The translations under genes were made by a program, and so were the position numbers. Of a stretch of DNA of 64,000 bases, positions 40,519-49,040 are shown piece after piece (positions within the stretch are counted from its first letter, which is position 1; each line of letters starts with the position of its first letter). The notes below the pieces were generated by a model. It did not search any database. It had not been told where the DNA came from and saw only the letters and a list, made by a program, of their open reading frames with translations. This DNA comes from Schauerella fraxinea (GTDB lineage: Bacteria; Pseudomonadota; Gammaproteobacteria; Burkholderiales; Burkholderiaceae_B), in assembly GCA_030849945.1 (NCBI GenBank), contig JAVDKK010000006.1:1-64000 (forward strand), written 5' to 3'.

Positions 40519-42238
40519 GTTCCGCTTCTTCAAGAAAAAATCTCCTCCGCCTGCCGCGCCCGCTGAAAAGCCGGCCCCGCAGCCGGGAGTCGAGCACCCC
40601 GCCGAAGGCGTTCCGCCTGCGTCGGGCGATGTCGCCGTGGCCGATGCGCAGAGTACTGCGTCTTACGCCGATCCTGCTACGCGTATCGAGCCGTCCTTGC
40701 CGGATGGCGCCATTCCCCCGCCGGCTGATCCGATTGCGTCCGAAGACGCGGTGGACGTCGGGGCGACGCATTTCGAACCGACCATTCCGCCGCTCGATAC
40801 TGCCCAAGCGCAGGCCGTCGCACCGGCTACGTCGGTAGCTCCTGCGGCACCGAGCCTACCCAGCACGGCAGCAGCAGCGCCCGCCGCGTCGATTCCAGCC
40901 GCGCGAAGCGAGCCGTTTGCGCCGACCGCACCGACTGCAGCTACCCCATCGACTGCACCGACTGCACCGACCGCCTCGACTGCGTCACCGGCAACGGGCA
41001 GCTACGCCAGCCAACCCGCTATTGTGCCGCAGCAGGTCACAGTCGATGTGCCGCCGGCCGAGCCTGCACCTGCGGTGATCCCTACCGAAGTCCGATCGGC
41101 ACCCTCCGTGTCGCCCTCGATGGCGCCGTCCGGTACACCGGTCGACCGGCCAACCATTCTGCCAGCCAATGCGCCTGCGGCGGCGCTGCCTGCGACGCCG
41201 GCATCCTCCGCAACGGCTCCGGCATTGGCGCCGTCCGTGCCGGATCGCATTACGCCGATCGTCGGTACCGTCCCCGCCGTGCCCGGCACGCCTGCTGCAG
41301 AAACCGCCGCGCCGGCCGAAAAGAAGGCCTCGTGGCTCACTCGCCTCAAGCGCGGTTTGTCACGCACCGGGCAGAGCATCGGCGGCATTTTCGTGGGCGT
41401 CAGCGTCGACGAAAACCTGTTCGAAGAGCTCGAATCGGCGCTCATTATGGCCGATGCGGGTGTTGAGGCCACCCAGAAGCTGATCACGGCATTGCGCGCC
41501 CGCGTCAAGAAAGACCGGATCGAAGATGCCGAAGGCGTCAAGCGCGCGCTGTGCGACGTGCTGACCGATCATCTCAAACCGCTCGAGCGTCCGTTCGATC
41601 TCACGCGCGCCAAGCCGCTCGTCGTCATGATTGCCGGCGTCAACGGCGCCGGCAAGACAACCTCGATCGGCAAGCTGGCGCATACCTTCCAGCGCCAAGG
41701 CGCAAGCGTGTTGCTCGCGGCTGGCGATACCTTCCGTGCAGCGGCCCGCGAGCAACTGGTGGCCTGGGGCGCCCGCAATAACGTCAGCGTGATCGCGCAA
41801 GACAAAGGCGATCCGGCGGCTGTTGCATTCGATGCCGTCAATGCCGGGCGTGCGCGTGGCATGGGCGTGGTGATGGTGGATACCGCCGGCCGATTGCCCA
41901 CGCAGTTGCATTTGATGGAAGAAATCAAAAAGATCCGTCGGGTGATCGCCAAGGCCGATCCGGCCGCGCCTCATGAGGTGCTGTTGGTGATCGACGGCAA
42001 TACCGGTCAAAACGCCATCTCGCAGATTCGTGCTTTCGACGCCGCACTCAATCTAACGGGTTTGGTCGTGACCAAATTGGACGGTACGGCCAAAGGCGGC
42101 ACGCTCGCTGCAGTGGCCGCAGGCAGCCAAGGTGTGCGCCCTGTGCCGGTCTATTGGATCGGCGTGGGCGAGGGCATGGAGGATCTCCAACCGTTCGTGG
42201 CACGCGAATTTGCGCAGGCGTTACTGGGACTGTCCTGA
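40517..42238 (+). CDS. ftsY: Signal recognition particle receptor FtsY
   Basis: This 573-residue SRP receptor GTPase delivers ribosome-nascent chains to SecYEG. It begins MFRFFKKKSPPP and has an unusually long N-terminal region (to about residue 260) rich in Ala, Pro, Thr and Ser, where E. coli has an acidic A domain. The NG domain follows: GVNGAGKTTSIGKLAHTF (about 373), DTAGRLPTQLHLMEEI (about 454), and TKLDGTAKGGTLAAVAAGS (about 517). ATG 40517 fits the conserved FKK start; the frame is open to 40496. It is divergent from rsmD with overlapping start codons, and ends at a bidirectional terminator. Confidence 0.97.
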   Translation: MFRFFKKKSPPPAAPAEKPAPQPGVEHPAEGVPPASGDVAVADAQSTASYADPATRIEPSLPDGAIPPPADPIASEDAVDVGATHFEPTIPPLDTAQAQAVAPATSVAPAAPSLPSTAAAAPAASIPAARSEPFAPTAPTAATPSTAPTAPTASTASPATGSYASQPAIVPQQVTVDVPPAEPAPAVIPTEVRSAPSVSPSMAPSGTPVDRPTILPANAPAAALPATPASSATAPALAPSVPDRITPIVGTVPAVPGTPAAETAAPAEKKASWLTRLKRGLSRTGQSIGGIFVGVSVDENLFEELESALIMADAGVEATQKLITALRARVKKDRIEDAEGVKRALCDVLTDHLKPLERPFDLTRAKPLVVMIAGVNGAGKTTSIGKLAHTFQRQGASVLLAAGDTFRAAAREQLVAWGARNNVSVIAQDKGDPAAVAFDAVNAGRARGMGVVMVDTAGRLPTQLHLMEEIKKIRRVIAKADPAAPHEVLLVIDGNTGQNAISQIRAFDAALNLTGLVVTKLDGTAKGGTLAAVAAGSQGVRPVPVYWIGVGEGMEDLQPFVAREFAQALLGLS

Positions 42239-42278
42239 CGTCCACTCGCCGACTGAGACGGCACTCATCGTTCAGCGC

Positions 42279-42319
42279 AAACAAAGATGGGCCGCTTGAT
42301 AGCGGCCCATTTGTTTCTT
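42279..42319. terminator. Bidirectional terminator after ftsY
   Basis: AAACAAA plus ATGGGCCGC (42287-42295) pairs with GCGGCCCAT (42302-42310) plus TTGTTT, with one bulged G. T-rich on both strands; it separates convergent ftsY and the CYTH-CHAD gene. Confidence 0.85.
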
Positions 42320-42357
42320 GACGTCTTCCGGCGCACATCAACGCCGCTGTACCGTAA

Positions 42358-44094
42358 TTACTTCCAGAACGTCGGCGTCTTGCTCAACTCGCGAAAGGCG
42401 TGCTCTGCGCGCTCCACCAAAGCGGCTTGGCGTGCGGCGATCCAGCCTACCGCAAACCAGGCTTCGGGATGCGCGGTTGCCGCCGCTTCGTAGCGCTCAT
42501 GCGCGACGGCCAGATCGTTGAACTCGCCCAGCACATCCTGCACTTGCGCCAGTTGCTTGCGATACGCCTTCAGGCGCGAGGCTGGCAGCAGGCTTTCGGT
42601 AAACGAGAGGCCATAGCGCAGCCGTTTGGCCCGCTTGCGCAGCGCGTGCTTGTCGTCGATGGCCAGCGTGGCAAAGTGCTTGCCGTCGGAGACGACTTTC
42701 TTGTGCCAGCGGCGCAGTCGATCCACCAGCCGCGATTGAAGCGAGTGCGCGGGCGTGGCCGGGTGCAGCGGGATGATGATCGGCACGACCATGGCCTCGC
42801 CTGGCATGCTGCCGGTGCTTGCGGCGCCGGCGAGCATGGCAGCAAGTTCGCCCACATGCTGGCCGGGCGCAGCAGCGTCATCGTCGTCGCCCGCGACCTC
42901 GAGGGACGTGACCGCGCTGGTAGCCGCTTTGAGCGGTTCGGTGGCAGTGGGGACGAGGTGCGGCGTATAGGGCGGTTGTGGTGTCAGGCTCCATTCGAGC
43001 ATCTCGAGTAGCCAGCCCTGGAAGGCTTTTCCTTGCGCCAACGTGCGCGCGTCTTCGGCCGGCGGCGACCCTGGCATCGCGAAGTCGGGCATGCCCGCTT
43101 CCCGCAGCACAGGCGCAATGGTCTCGTCCTGCACGTCCTGATCGCGATTGGCGCCGAAGGCCGAAAAGTGCGCCTTGATGTCTTCTTGCAGTGCCTCCGG
43201 GGGCAGCGTGGCCAAGCCTTCGAAGAGGCGCCAGGCCGAGCGCAAGCGCCGCACGCCCACGCGCAGTTGATGGACGTGTTCGGCTTTCCCCGCGTCATAA
43301 ACGCCCAGCGTGTCGACCTCAGCCATGACAGCGGTATTGCGGATGATCTGATCCAGGCATTCGGCCGTCACGGCAGACAAGGCTTGGCCCGGCGTCATCT
43401 CGGGTTTGAGCGTAATGCCATCCGCCCCACGCGGCGCCCAGAACTGCGCAATGGCGCGGGCGCGAGCGTCGGCTTCGGGCAGCGGTGCGGGGTCGGCGGG
43501 TGCCAGCAGATGGGCCAATGTGGCCAGCGCGTCACCGCGCTCGGACTTCGAGCGGGCATCCAGCACCAGGCTGTGGCGTTGCAGCCAGGTGCGACCGAGC
43601 GTGAACAGCGCCGCCACTTGACCGGAGACCAGTTCGAATTCGACTTCGGAGATGGGCAGCTCAAGCGCCCCGGCGCGCAGCATGCCGATGTCGTAAGCCA
43701 GTTCGACCACGCCTTGGCGCGTGCGAATCTTGCGCAACGTGCGCAGCACGTCGGTTTCGTAACGCAGGGTGAGTTCACCCTTGATCTGCGAGAGCGCCGC
43801 TTCGAATTCGGTGCCGGCATATACCGACAGATCCAACACCGGGCCGGGCCGGGCGTGGTTGACCTCTTTGCGGGTGATCGCATCGGCGCCGGGCGCCTTC
43901 AGCGTTTGAATCCAGTCGCGGCCTTCCTGGCGCAGGCGCAAGGCGATGCGGGCGCGTGCCAGTTCGCGATCGGCGGTGTCGAAATACAGGGCATGCAGCC
44001 GTACCTGCGACACGTCACGCTGCTTCTTGAGCTCGCGTTCGATTGCGGGCCGCGCGGCTGCCGGGACGTGCAACTTCAATTCCTGTTCCGACAT
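42358..44094 (-). CDS. CYTH and CHAD domain protein
   Basis: This 578-residue protein has an N-terminal CYTH triphosphate-tunnel domain (about 1-200), with the signature EQELKLHVP giving E-x-E-x-K and ALYFDTADRELARARIALRLR. The C-terminal half is a CHAD domain (about 245-570) with conserved basic helices such as HQLRVGVRRLRSAWRLFEGL and RLRYGLSFTESLLPASRLK. Such proteins bind polyphosphate and may be short-chain tripolyphosphatases. ATG 44094 has GGAAG six bases upstream; GTG 44100 is an alternative. A long insert near residues 385-445 separates CHAD helices. A palindromic site lies just upstream at 44138. Confidence 0.92.
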   Translation of the reverse strand: MSEQELKLHVPAAARPAIERELKKQRDVSQVRLHALYFDTADRELARARIALRLRQEGRDWIQTLKAPGADAITRKEVNHARPGPVLDLSVYAGTEFEAALSQIKGELTLRYETDVLRTLRKIRTRQGVVELAYDIGMLRAGALELPISEVEFELVSGQVAALFTLGRTWLQRHSLVLDARSKSERGDALATLAHLLAPADPAPLPEADARARAIAQFWAPRGADGITLKPEMTPGQALSAVTAECLDQIIRNTAVMAEVDTLGVYDAGKAEHVHQLRVGVRRLRSAWRLFEGLATLPPEALQEDIKAHFSAFGANRDQDVQDETIAPVLREAGMPDFAMPGSPPAEDARTLAQGKAFQGWLLEMLEWSLTPQPPYTPHLVPTATEPLKAATSAVTSLEVAGDDDDAAAPGQHVGELAAMLAGAASTGSMPGEAMVVPIIIPLHPATPAHSLQSRLVDRLRRWHKKVVSDGKHFATLAIDDKHALRKRAKRLRYGLSFTESLLPASRLKAYRKQLAQVQDVLGEFNDLAVAHERYEAAATAHPEAWFAVGWIAARQAALVERAEHAFRELSKTPTFWK

Positions 44095-44137
44095 GATCAC
44101 CTTCCAACAAAAAAGAGCCAGATGTTACTCAGCCCGG

Positions 44138-44172
44138 GTCATCAATTTGATGACTGGTCATAATTCGGTCAT
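44138..44172. promoter_or_regulatory. Putative operator upstream of the CYTH-CHAD gene
   Basis: GTCATCAA-T-TTGATGAC (44138-44154) is a perfect 17-base palindrome. Two further GTCAT half-sites follow at 44157 and 44168. The site is 44 bases upstream of the CYTH-CHAD start and just after the IclR gene, whose product is a candidate ligand of it. Confidence 0.55.
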
Positions 44173-44231
44173 ACGACTGTCTCGATAACCGATTTCAATC
44201 GTGCTGCAGCGGCGAGGGATGAGCAAGGGCA

Positions 44232-45053
44232 CTACCGCCCTGTATACCCCAGCTTGCGTGAGATTGACTGCGCGCACCGCAACAATGGGCGCGCGATCAC
44301 CCCGTCGTAGGCGGTATCGAATCGCCCCGTGGGGCCCAGGCTCGTGAGCGCGAGCACCACGCTGCCGGTGTTGTCGAAAACGGGTACCGACAGCGCATCG
44401 ACGCCTGGCAAAGGATTGCCGAGTGCGCGCGCCATGCCGTGCACCCGGATGTCGGCCAGCATGGCGTCCAGCGTGGGGCGGGGTGTGGCGACCGGCGTGT
44501 CGATACTCGAAATGACTGCCGTATCGCCGATTTCGCGCGCGATGTAATGGTCGGCCACCTTGGGCGGCAGCCACGCCGCAAACACGAGCCCGGTGGCCGT
44601 ATGCAGCATGGACATCACCGTGCCCTGGCGCATATTGACGTGCACCGGGTAGCTGGCTTGCGACATATGCACCATCGTGGGTCCGTGCGACCCCAGCACC
44701 GCGATGCCGAGGGTGTGGCCGATCTCATCTCGAAGCTGCGCGAGTTCGGGCATGGCCGCGCGAACAGGATCGAGTCGCTGCAGGCTAACGAGCCCCATCT
44801 GCAGCGCGAACGCGCCGAGCTCGTAGTGGCCGGTCACGCCATCCTGCTGCACCAGCCCGACGCGAATGAAACTGACCAGATAGGGATGGGCCTTGGCCGA
44901 CGTCATCCCGGCGGCCTGCGCCAGGTCGCGCAGGCTTAACGGGGCAGCGGCATCGACCAGCGCGGTCAGCAGCGTGCAACCGACCTCGATCGACTGGATG
45001 CTGCGCCGGCCGTCGTTGGCGGCGGCGTTTACGTCCGGTTCTGTTCGAGCCAT
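44232..45053 (-). CDS. IclR-family transcriptional regulator
   Basis: This 273-residue regulator has an N-terminal winged helix (about 18-75) with LSLRDLAQAAGMTSAKAHPYL and a C-terminal IclR GAF-like effector domain with LGSHGPTMVHMSQASYPVHV and a final LGYTGR. Its start lies 25 bases inside the 3' end of glpD (45029-45053), so it is probably translated with glpD as one operon. Glycerol regulators are usually DeoR-type GlpR, so an IclR partner for glpD is atypical. The effector could be a glycerol derivative or an unrelated acid. Confidence 0.88.
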   Translation of the reverse strand: MARTEPDVNAAANDGRRSIQSIEVGCTLLTALVDAAAPLSLRDLAQAAGMTSAKAHPYLVSFIRVGLVQQDGVTGHYELGAFALQMGLVSLQRLDPVRAAMPELAQLRDEIGHTLGIAVLGSHGPTMVHMSQASYPVHVNMRQGTVMSMLHTATGLVFAAWLPPKVADHYIAREIGDTAVISSIDTPVATPRPTLDAMLADIRVHGMARALGNPLPGVDALSVPVFDNTGSVVLALTSLGPTGRFDTAYDGVIARPLLRCAQSISRKLGYTGR

Positions 45054-46585
45054 GTGGTCAGGCGTTGGGACATGCCGTCATCGGCGTGCAGCCCGAGGCG
45101 CGTGCGGCGCCAGAGGATGTCTTCCGCAGTGCGGGCCCACTCGTGGTCGACAAGCCAGCGCACCTCGCGTTCGTAAAGCCCCAAACCGAAATCCAGCCCC
45201 AGGTCGTGGAGCGAGGTGGCCCCGCCCACGATACCCTCGGCCAAGGTGCCGTAGGCGCCCACCAGGCGCTGAACGACGCTTTCGGGCAGCCATTCATAGC
45301 GGCGCGCAAATTTGGCGGCGTAGGCGGCGGGATCGGCATTGGGCATGTCGCCACCCGGAAGCGGGGCGGTGGCCGTCCAGCCCTTCGGCTTGCTTGTGAA
45401 GGGTGCGAGCTTTTCCAGCGCATGTTCGGCCAGACGGCGATACGTGGTGATCTTGCCGCCGAAGATCGACAGCAACGGGGGTTTGCCGTCCTTGCCGCCG
45501 CTCACATCGAACACGTAATCGCGGGTGACCGCCGAGGCTTTGCCGGCCTGATCGTCGTACAGCGGGCGTACGCCCGAATACGACCACGTCATGTCGGAGG
45601 GCTTGATCTGCTTGATGAAGTAGCTGTTGACGATGTCGCACAGATAGCTCACTTCTTCGTCGCTGATATGCACGGCCGACGGATCGTCCTGGTAGACGAC
45701 ATCGGTGGTGCCGATCAACGAGTACTGATCCTGGTAGGGAATCACGAACATGATCCGCCCATCCGCGTTCTGCAGGATGTAGGCCCAGTTGCCCTCGTAG
45801 AGCTTGGGCACCGTGAAGTGGCTGCCCTTGACCAGACGCAGCTTGCTGCGCGGGGGCGTGGCCGACTCGGTTTCACCCGTTTCAGCCAGGATGGCCAGAC
45901 GCTGCAGGCGCTCGACCCATGGGCCGGCAGCGTTGACGAGGATGCCGGCATCCACGGTGATCTCGGTGCCGTCCACATCGCGCAGGGTGGCATGCCAGCG
46001 GCCGCCCTGCGTACGCAACGCGACGCATTCGGTGCGCGTGAGGATATGGGCACCCCGCTCGCGCGCGTCCATCGCATTGAGCACCACCAGGCGCGAGTCA
46101 TCCACGCGGGCATCCGAGTACTCGAAGCCGGTGTGCAGGCTGGTGCGCAACGGCGCGCCTTGAGGCGACTTGCGCAGATCGAGCTTGCGCGATCCCGGCA
46201 GACGCGGCGAGCGCTTGGCCAGATGGTCGTAAAGGAACATGCCGATGCGAATCATCCAGGCCGGACGCAAGTTTTTGTCGTGCGGCAGGACGAAACGCAG
46301 GGGGTGCACGATATGGGGGGCATTCGAGAGCAGGACTTCGCGTTCCGACAGGGCCTCGCGCACCAGGCGGAATTCGTAGTTTTCCAGATAGCGCAGGCCG
46401 CCATGGATCAGCTTGCTGCTGGCCGACGACGTGGCGCTGGCCAGGTCGTTCTTTTCGCACAACAACACGCTCAGGCCACGGCCGACTGCATCGCGGGCGA
46501 TACCGACGCCGTTGATGCCGCCTCCGACGATGAGCATGTCGACCGCGTAATGAGCGGGAGCGGCGGAAACAGAGGGCGAGGTCAT
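45029..46585 (-). CDS. glpD: Aerobic glycerol-3-phosphate dehydrogenase
   Basis: This 518-residue membrane-associated flavoprotein oxidises sn-glycerol-3-phosphate to DHAP and passes electrons to quinone. It has the FAD loop MLIVGGGINGVGIARDAVGR, the family signature ASATSSASSKLIHGGLRYLE, NAAGPWVERL, and the FIVGTTDV-like segment SLIGTTDVVYQDDPS. Length fits GlpD. No glpK or glpF is adjacent. It is divergent from ribBX with a 167-base spacer in which no riboswitch or obvious operator is visible. Confidence 0.97.
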   Translation of the reverse strand: MTSPSVSAAPAHYAVDMLIVGGGINGVGIARDAVGRGLSVLLCEKNDLASATSSASSKLIHGGLRYLENYEFRLVREALSEREVLLSNAPHIVHPLRFVLPHDKNLRPAWMIRIGMFLYDHLAKRSPRLPGSRKLDLRKSPQGAPLRTSLHTGFEYSDARVDDSRLVVLNAMDARERGAHILTRTECVALRTQGGRWHATLRDVDGTEITVDAGILVNAAGPWVERLQRLAILAETGETESATPPRSKLRLVKGSHFTVPKLYEGNWAYILQNADGRIMFVIPYQDQYSLIGTTDVVYQDDPSAVHISDEEVSYLCDIVNSYFIKQIKPSDMTWSYSGVRPLYDDQAGKASAVTRDYVFDVSGGKDGKPPLLSIFGGKITTYRRLAEHALEKLAPFTSKPKGWTATAPLPGGDMPNADPAAYAAKFARRYEWLPESVVQRLVGAYGTLAEGIVGGATSLHDLGLDFGLGLYEREVRWLVDHEWARTAEDILWRRTRLGLHADDGMSQRLTTWLEQNRT

Positions 46586-46752
46586 AGTAATCGGGGCGAT
46601 CCGCGAAGTGGGGCGGGGAAACCCTGAAGTTTACTCTGGGAAACGGGGGCGGAGCACGATTTGCGTCGAAGGGTCGTACATGTACGAATACGAGCGCACG
46701 GCGGCTCCCGCATTGGTAGAATCAGGGGTTTCCCGCCCACACTGTTGCCGCC

Positions 46753-47940
46753 ATGTCCGTCTCCCTCCACCCCACGTCCGCGTCCGGCGGGAATGCCGAA
46801 TCGTTCGACATCGCTCCCGTTTCCGACATCATCGCCGAACTGCGTGCCGGCCGGATGGTCATTCTCGTGGACGAGGAAGACCGCGAAAACGAAGGCGATC
46901 TCGTCATGGCGGCGGAATTCGTCACGCCTGAGGCCATCAACTTCATGGTCACGCATGCGCGCGGCCTGGTATGCCTCACGCTCACGGAAGACCGTTGCCG
47001 TCAGCTCGATCTGCCGTTGATGGCGTCGCGCAACGGTACGCGCTACGGCACCAATTTCACGATGTCGATCGAAGCCGCCACCGGTGTGGAAACCGGTATT
47101 TCGGCGGCCGATCGCGCCCGAACCATTCAGGTTGCGGTGGCGCGCAATGCGCGTCCCGACGATCTCGTCCAGCCCGGCCACATCTTTCCCGTGCGTGCCG
47201 TGCCCGGCGGCGTGCTTGTACGCGCGGGCCACACCGAGGCGGGTTGCGACCTGACCGCGATGGCGGGGCTCACTCCGGCTGCCGTGATCTGCGAGATCCT
47301 CAAGCCCGACGGCACGATGGCCCGCCTGCCCGATTTGATGGGCTTCGCCCGCGAACATGGGCTGAAAATCGGTACGATTGCCGATCTGATCCAGTATCGC
47401 AGCGAGCACGAGTCGATCGTGAAGCGCGTGGGTGAGCGTCCCCTGCAAACGCCATGGGGCGAATTCCACACTGTGGCGTATCGCGACACCGCGACGTCCT
47501 CCACCCATCTGGCGCTGGTGCACGGCACGATCGACCCCGACAGCGAAACGCTGGTGCGGGTGCATGAGCCCGCATCGCTTCTGGATGTGCTGGACACCGG
47601 GTCGAGCCCCCATAGCTGGACGGTGGCGCGCGCCATGCAAACCATCGCAGCAAGCCGCGCCGGTATCGTCATTCTCATGAACTGCCAGGCGTCTTCCGAG
47701 CATCTGGCCGCGCAGATTACGGCGTGGTCCGATCCCAAAGCGCACCCGGGTTCGCAGGATGGCGACCGTCTGGGGCTACGCACCTACGGCATCGGCGCCC
47801 AGATCCTGCGCGATTTGAACGTGGGCCAGATGAAATTGTTGGCACGGCCCCGCAAGATGCCGAGCATGGCCGGCTTCTCGCTCACCATTACGGGTTACGA
47901 TTGCGACCCTTCCGCGCTTGCCCAACCAAGCGCCACTTAA
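46753..47940 (+). CDS. ribBX: 3,4-dihydroxy-2-butanone-4-phosphate synthase with degenerate GTP cyclohydrolase II domain (RibBX)
   Basis: This 395-residue protein makes the four-carbon precursor of riboflavin from ribulose-5-phosphate. The RibB domain (about 20-225) is intact: VDEEDRENEGDLVMAAE, the RCRQLDLP loop, TNFTMSIEA, and GHIFPVRAVPGGVLVRAGHT with EAGCDL. The C-terminal half (about 230-390) has the RibA fold but no zinc-binding cysteine triad; the site reads HEPASLLDVLDTGSSPHSW. The YLRQEGRGIGL-type catalytic loop is also lost. This variant, described as RibBX in proteobacteria, should not form GTP cyclohydrolase II, so a separate ribA is needed elsewhere. It is 16 bases before ribH. 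Confidence 0.92.
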   Translation: MSVSLHPTSASGGNAESFDIAPVSDIIAELRAGRMVILVDEEDRENEGDLVMAAEFVTPEAINFMVTHARGLVCLTLTEDRCRQLDLPLMASRNGTRYGTNFTMSIEAATGVETGISAADRARTIQVAVARNARPDDLVQPGHIFPVRAVPGGVLVRAGHTEAGCDLTAMAGLTPAAVICEILKPDGTMARLPDLMGFAREHGLKIGTIADLIQYRSEHESIVKRVGERPLQTPWGEFHTVAYRDTATSSTHLALVHGTIDPDSETLVRVHEPASLLDVLDTGSSPHSWTVARAMQTIAASRAGIVILMNCQASSEHLAAQITAWSDPKAHPGSQDGDRLGLRTYGIGAQILRDLNVGQMKLLARPRKMPSMAGFSLTITGYDCDPSALAQPSAT

Positions 47941-47956
47941 TTTCCAGGCGGCCCTT

Positions 47957-48481
47957 ATGAATCCCTACATCCTTACTCCCGACCTCAACGGCGAGGGACT
48001 GCATATCGGCATCGTGCGTGCACGCTTTAACGAAGCGATCGGCCAAGCCGAACTCGATGCCTGCCTTGAAGAACTGGCTACGCTGGGCGTGGACGAACGC
48101 GACGTGATGGTCGTGACGGTCCCCGGCGCGCTGGAACTCGGCGTCACCCTGGCCCGCATGGCCGAAACATTCGAATTCGACGCTTTGATCGCGCTGGGCG
48201 CGGTCATCCGCGGCGAAACCTACCACTTCGAAGTCGTCAGCAACGAAAGCGCACAAGCCATTTCGCGTATTTCGCTCGAGACGGGTATCCCTGTGGCCAA
48301 TGGCGTGTTGACCACCGAAACCGAAGAGCAGGCGCAAGAGCGCGCTGCCGGCAAGGGTCGCGATTGCGCGCAAGTCGCAGTTGAAATGGCCAATCTGGTT
48401 GCCGCACTCGAGCCGGAAGCCGAAGACGAAGACGAAGAAGAGGACGAAGATTTTGACGACGAAGAAGACAACGGGCGTTGA
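47957..48481 (+). CDS. ribH: 6,7-dimethyl-8-ribityllumazine synthase with acidic tail
   Basis: This 174-residue lumazine synthase condenses the RibB product with the pyrimidine intermediate in riboflavin synthesis. Conserved features: IVRARFNEAI, VPGALELGVTLARMA, the catalytic GAVIRGETYHFE (H90), and PVANGVLTTETEEQA. The usual protein ends near residue 152. Here about 20 extra residues, almost all Glu/Asp (EDEDEEEDEDFDDEE), follow. The tail's purine-rich DNA also carries the AGGA ribosome site for nusB, whose start lies inside this gene. Confidence 0.96.
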   Translation: MNPYILTPDLNGEGLHIGIVRARFNEAIGQAELDACLEELATLGVDERDVMVVTVPGALELGVTLARMAETFEFDALIALGAVIRGETYHFEVVSNESAQAISRISLETGIPVANGVLTTETEEQAQERAAGKGRDCAQVAVEMANLVAALEPEAEDEDEEEDEDFDDEEDNGR

Positions 48482-48947
48482 TGGCGAAGCACGTGCGAAC
48501 GCGCGTAGCGCGCGTCGCCGTGCCCGCGAATTTGCTCTGCAAGGCGTGTATTCCTGGCTGTTGAAGGGCGGCGTGGGTAATCAGGACGCGGGCGAGATCG
48601 ACGCGCACGTGCGGGATGCCGACGATTTTTCGGAAGCCGACGCGCAGTGGTTCAAAACCTTGCTGCACGGCGTGATCCGTGAAGCGCCGGGCCTGCGCGA
48701 GCGGTTTTCGCCGTTCGTCGATCGGCCGCTCGTCGAGCTGTCGCCCGTCGAACACGGCATTTTGCTCATCGGCGCTTACGAGCTTGTGCATCACGTGGAA
48801 GTGCCCTATCGCGTGGCGATCAACGAAGCGGTCGAGCTTGCCAAGAGCTTTGGCGGCACCGACGGCTTCAAGTTCGTCAATGGCGTGCTCGATAAGTTGG
48901 CCGCCGATGTGCGGCCTTCCGAGGTTGCAGCGGCGGCTCGCCGCTAA
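48453..48947 (+). CDS. nusB: Transcription antitermination factor NusB
   Basis: This 164-residue RNA-binding protein works with NusE on boxA in rRNA antitermination. Core motifs are SARRRAREFALQGVYSWLL at the N-terminus, LELSPVEHGILLIGAYELVH-type VELSPVEHGILLIGAYEL, VPYRVAINEAVELAKSFGGT, and DGFKFVNGVLDKLA. No in-frame ATG precedes the core. TTG 48453, with AGGA at 48441-48444, is the best start and gives a 29-base overlap with ribH. The ribH-nusB pair is standard in proteobacteria. Confidence 0.93.
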   Translation: MTTKKTTGVDGEARANARSARRRAREFALQGVYSWLLKGGVGNQDAGEIDAHVRDADDFSEADAQWFKTLLHGVIREAPGLRERFSPFVDRPLVELSPVEHGILLIGAYELVHHVEVPYRVAINEAVELAKSFGGTDGFKFVNGVLDKLAADVRPSEVAAAARR

Positions 48948-49040
48948 TCGCGGCGTACCCCCGAGGCGCTGCGCGCGATGTCCGGTCAACCCATCCTTCA
49001 CCGCCCAGCGTTTTGTGCGCACAGCGGCGAGGGGTGAGGC

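Noticed and set aside
46586..46752. FMN riboswitch upstream of ribBX
   Set aside because: The RFN conserved blocks (AGGAUA/GGGGCGGGG...) and multibranch stems are not visible in the 167-base leader.
46753..47940. ribBX as a bifunctional RibBA
   Set aside because: The RibA half lacks the zinc cysteines and catalytic loop, so a bifunctional call would be wrong.
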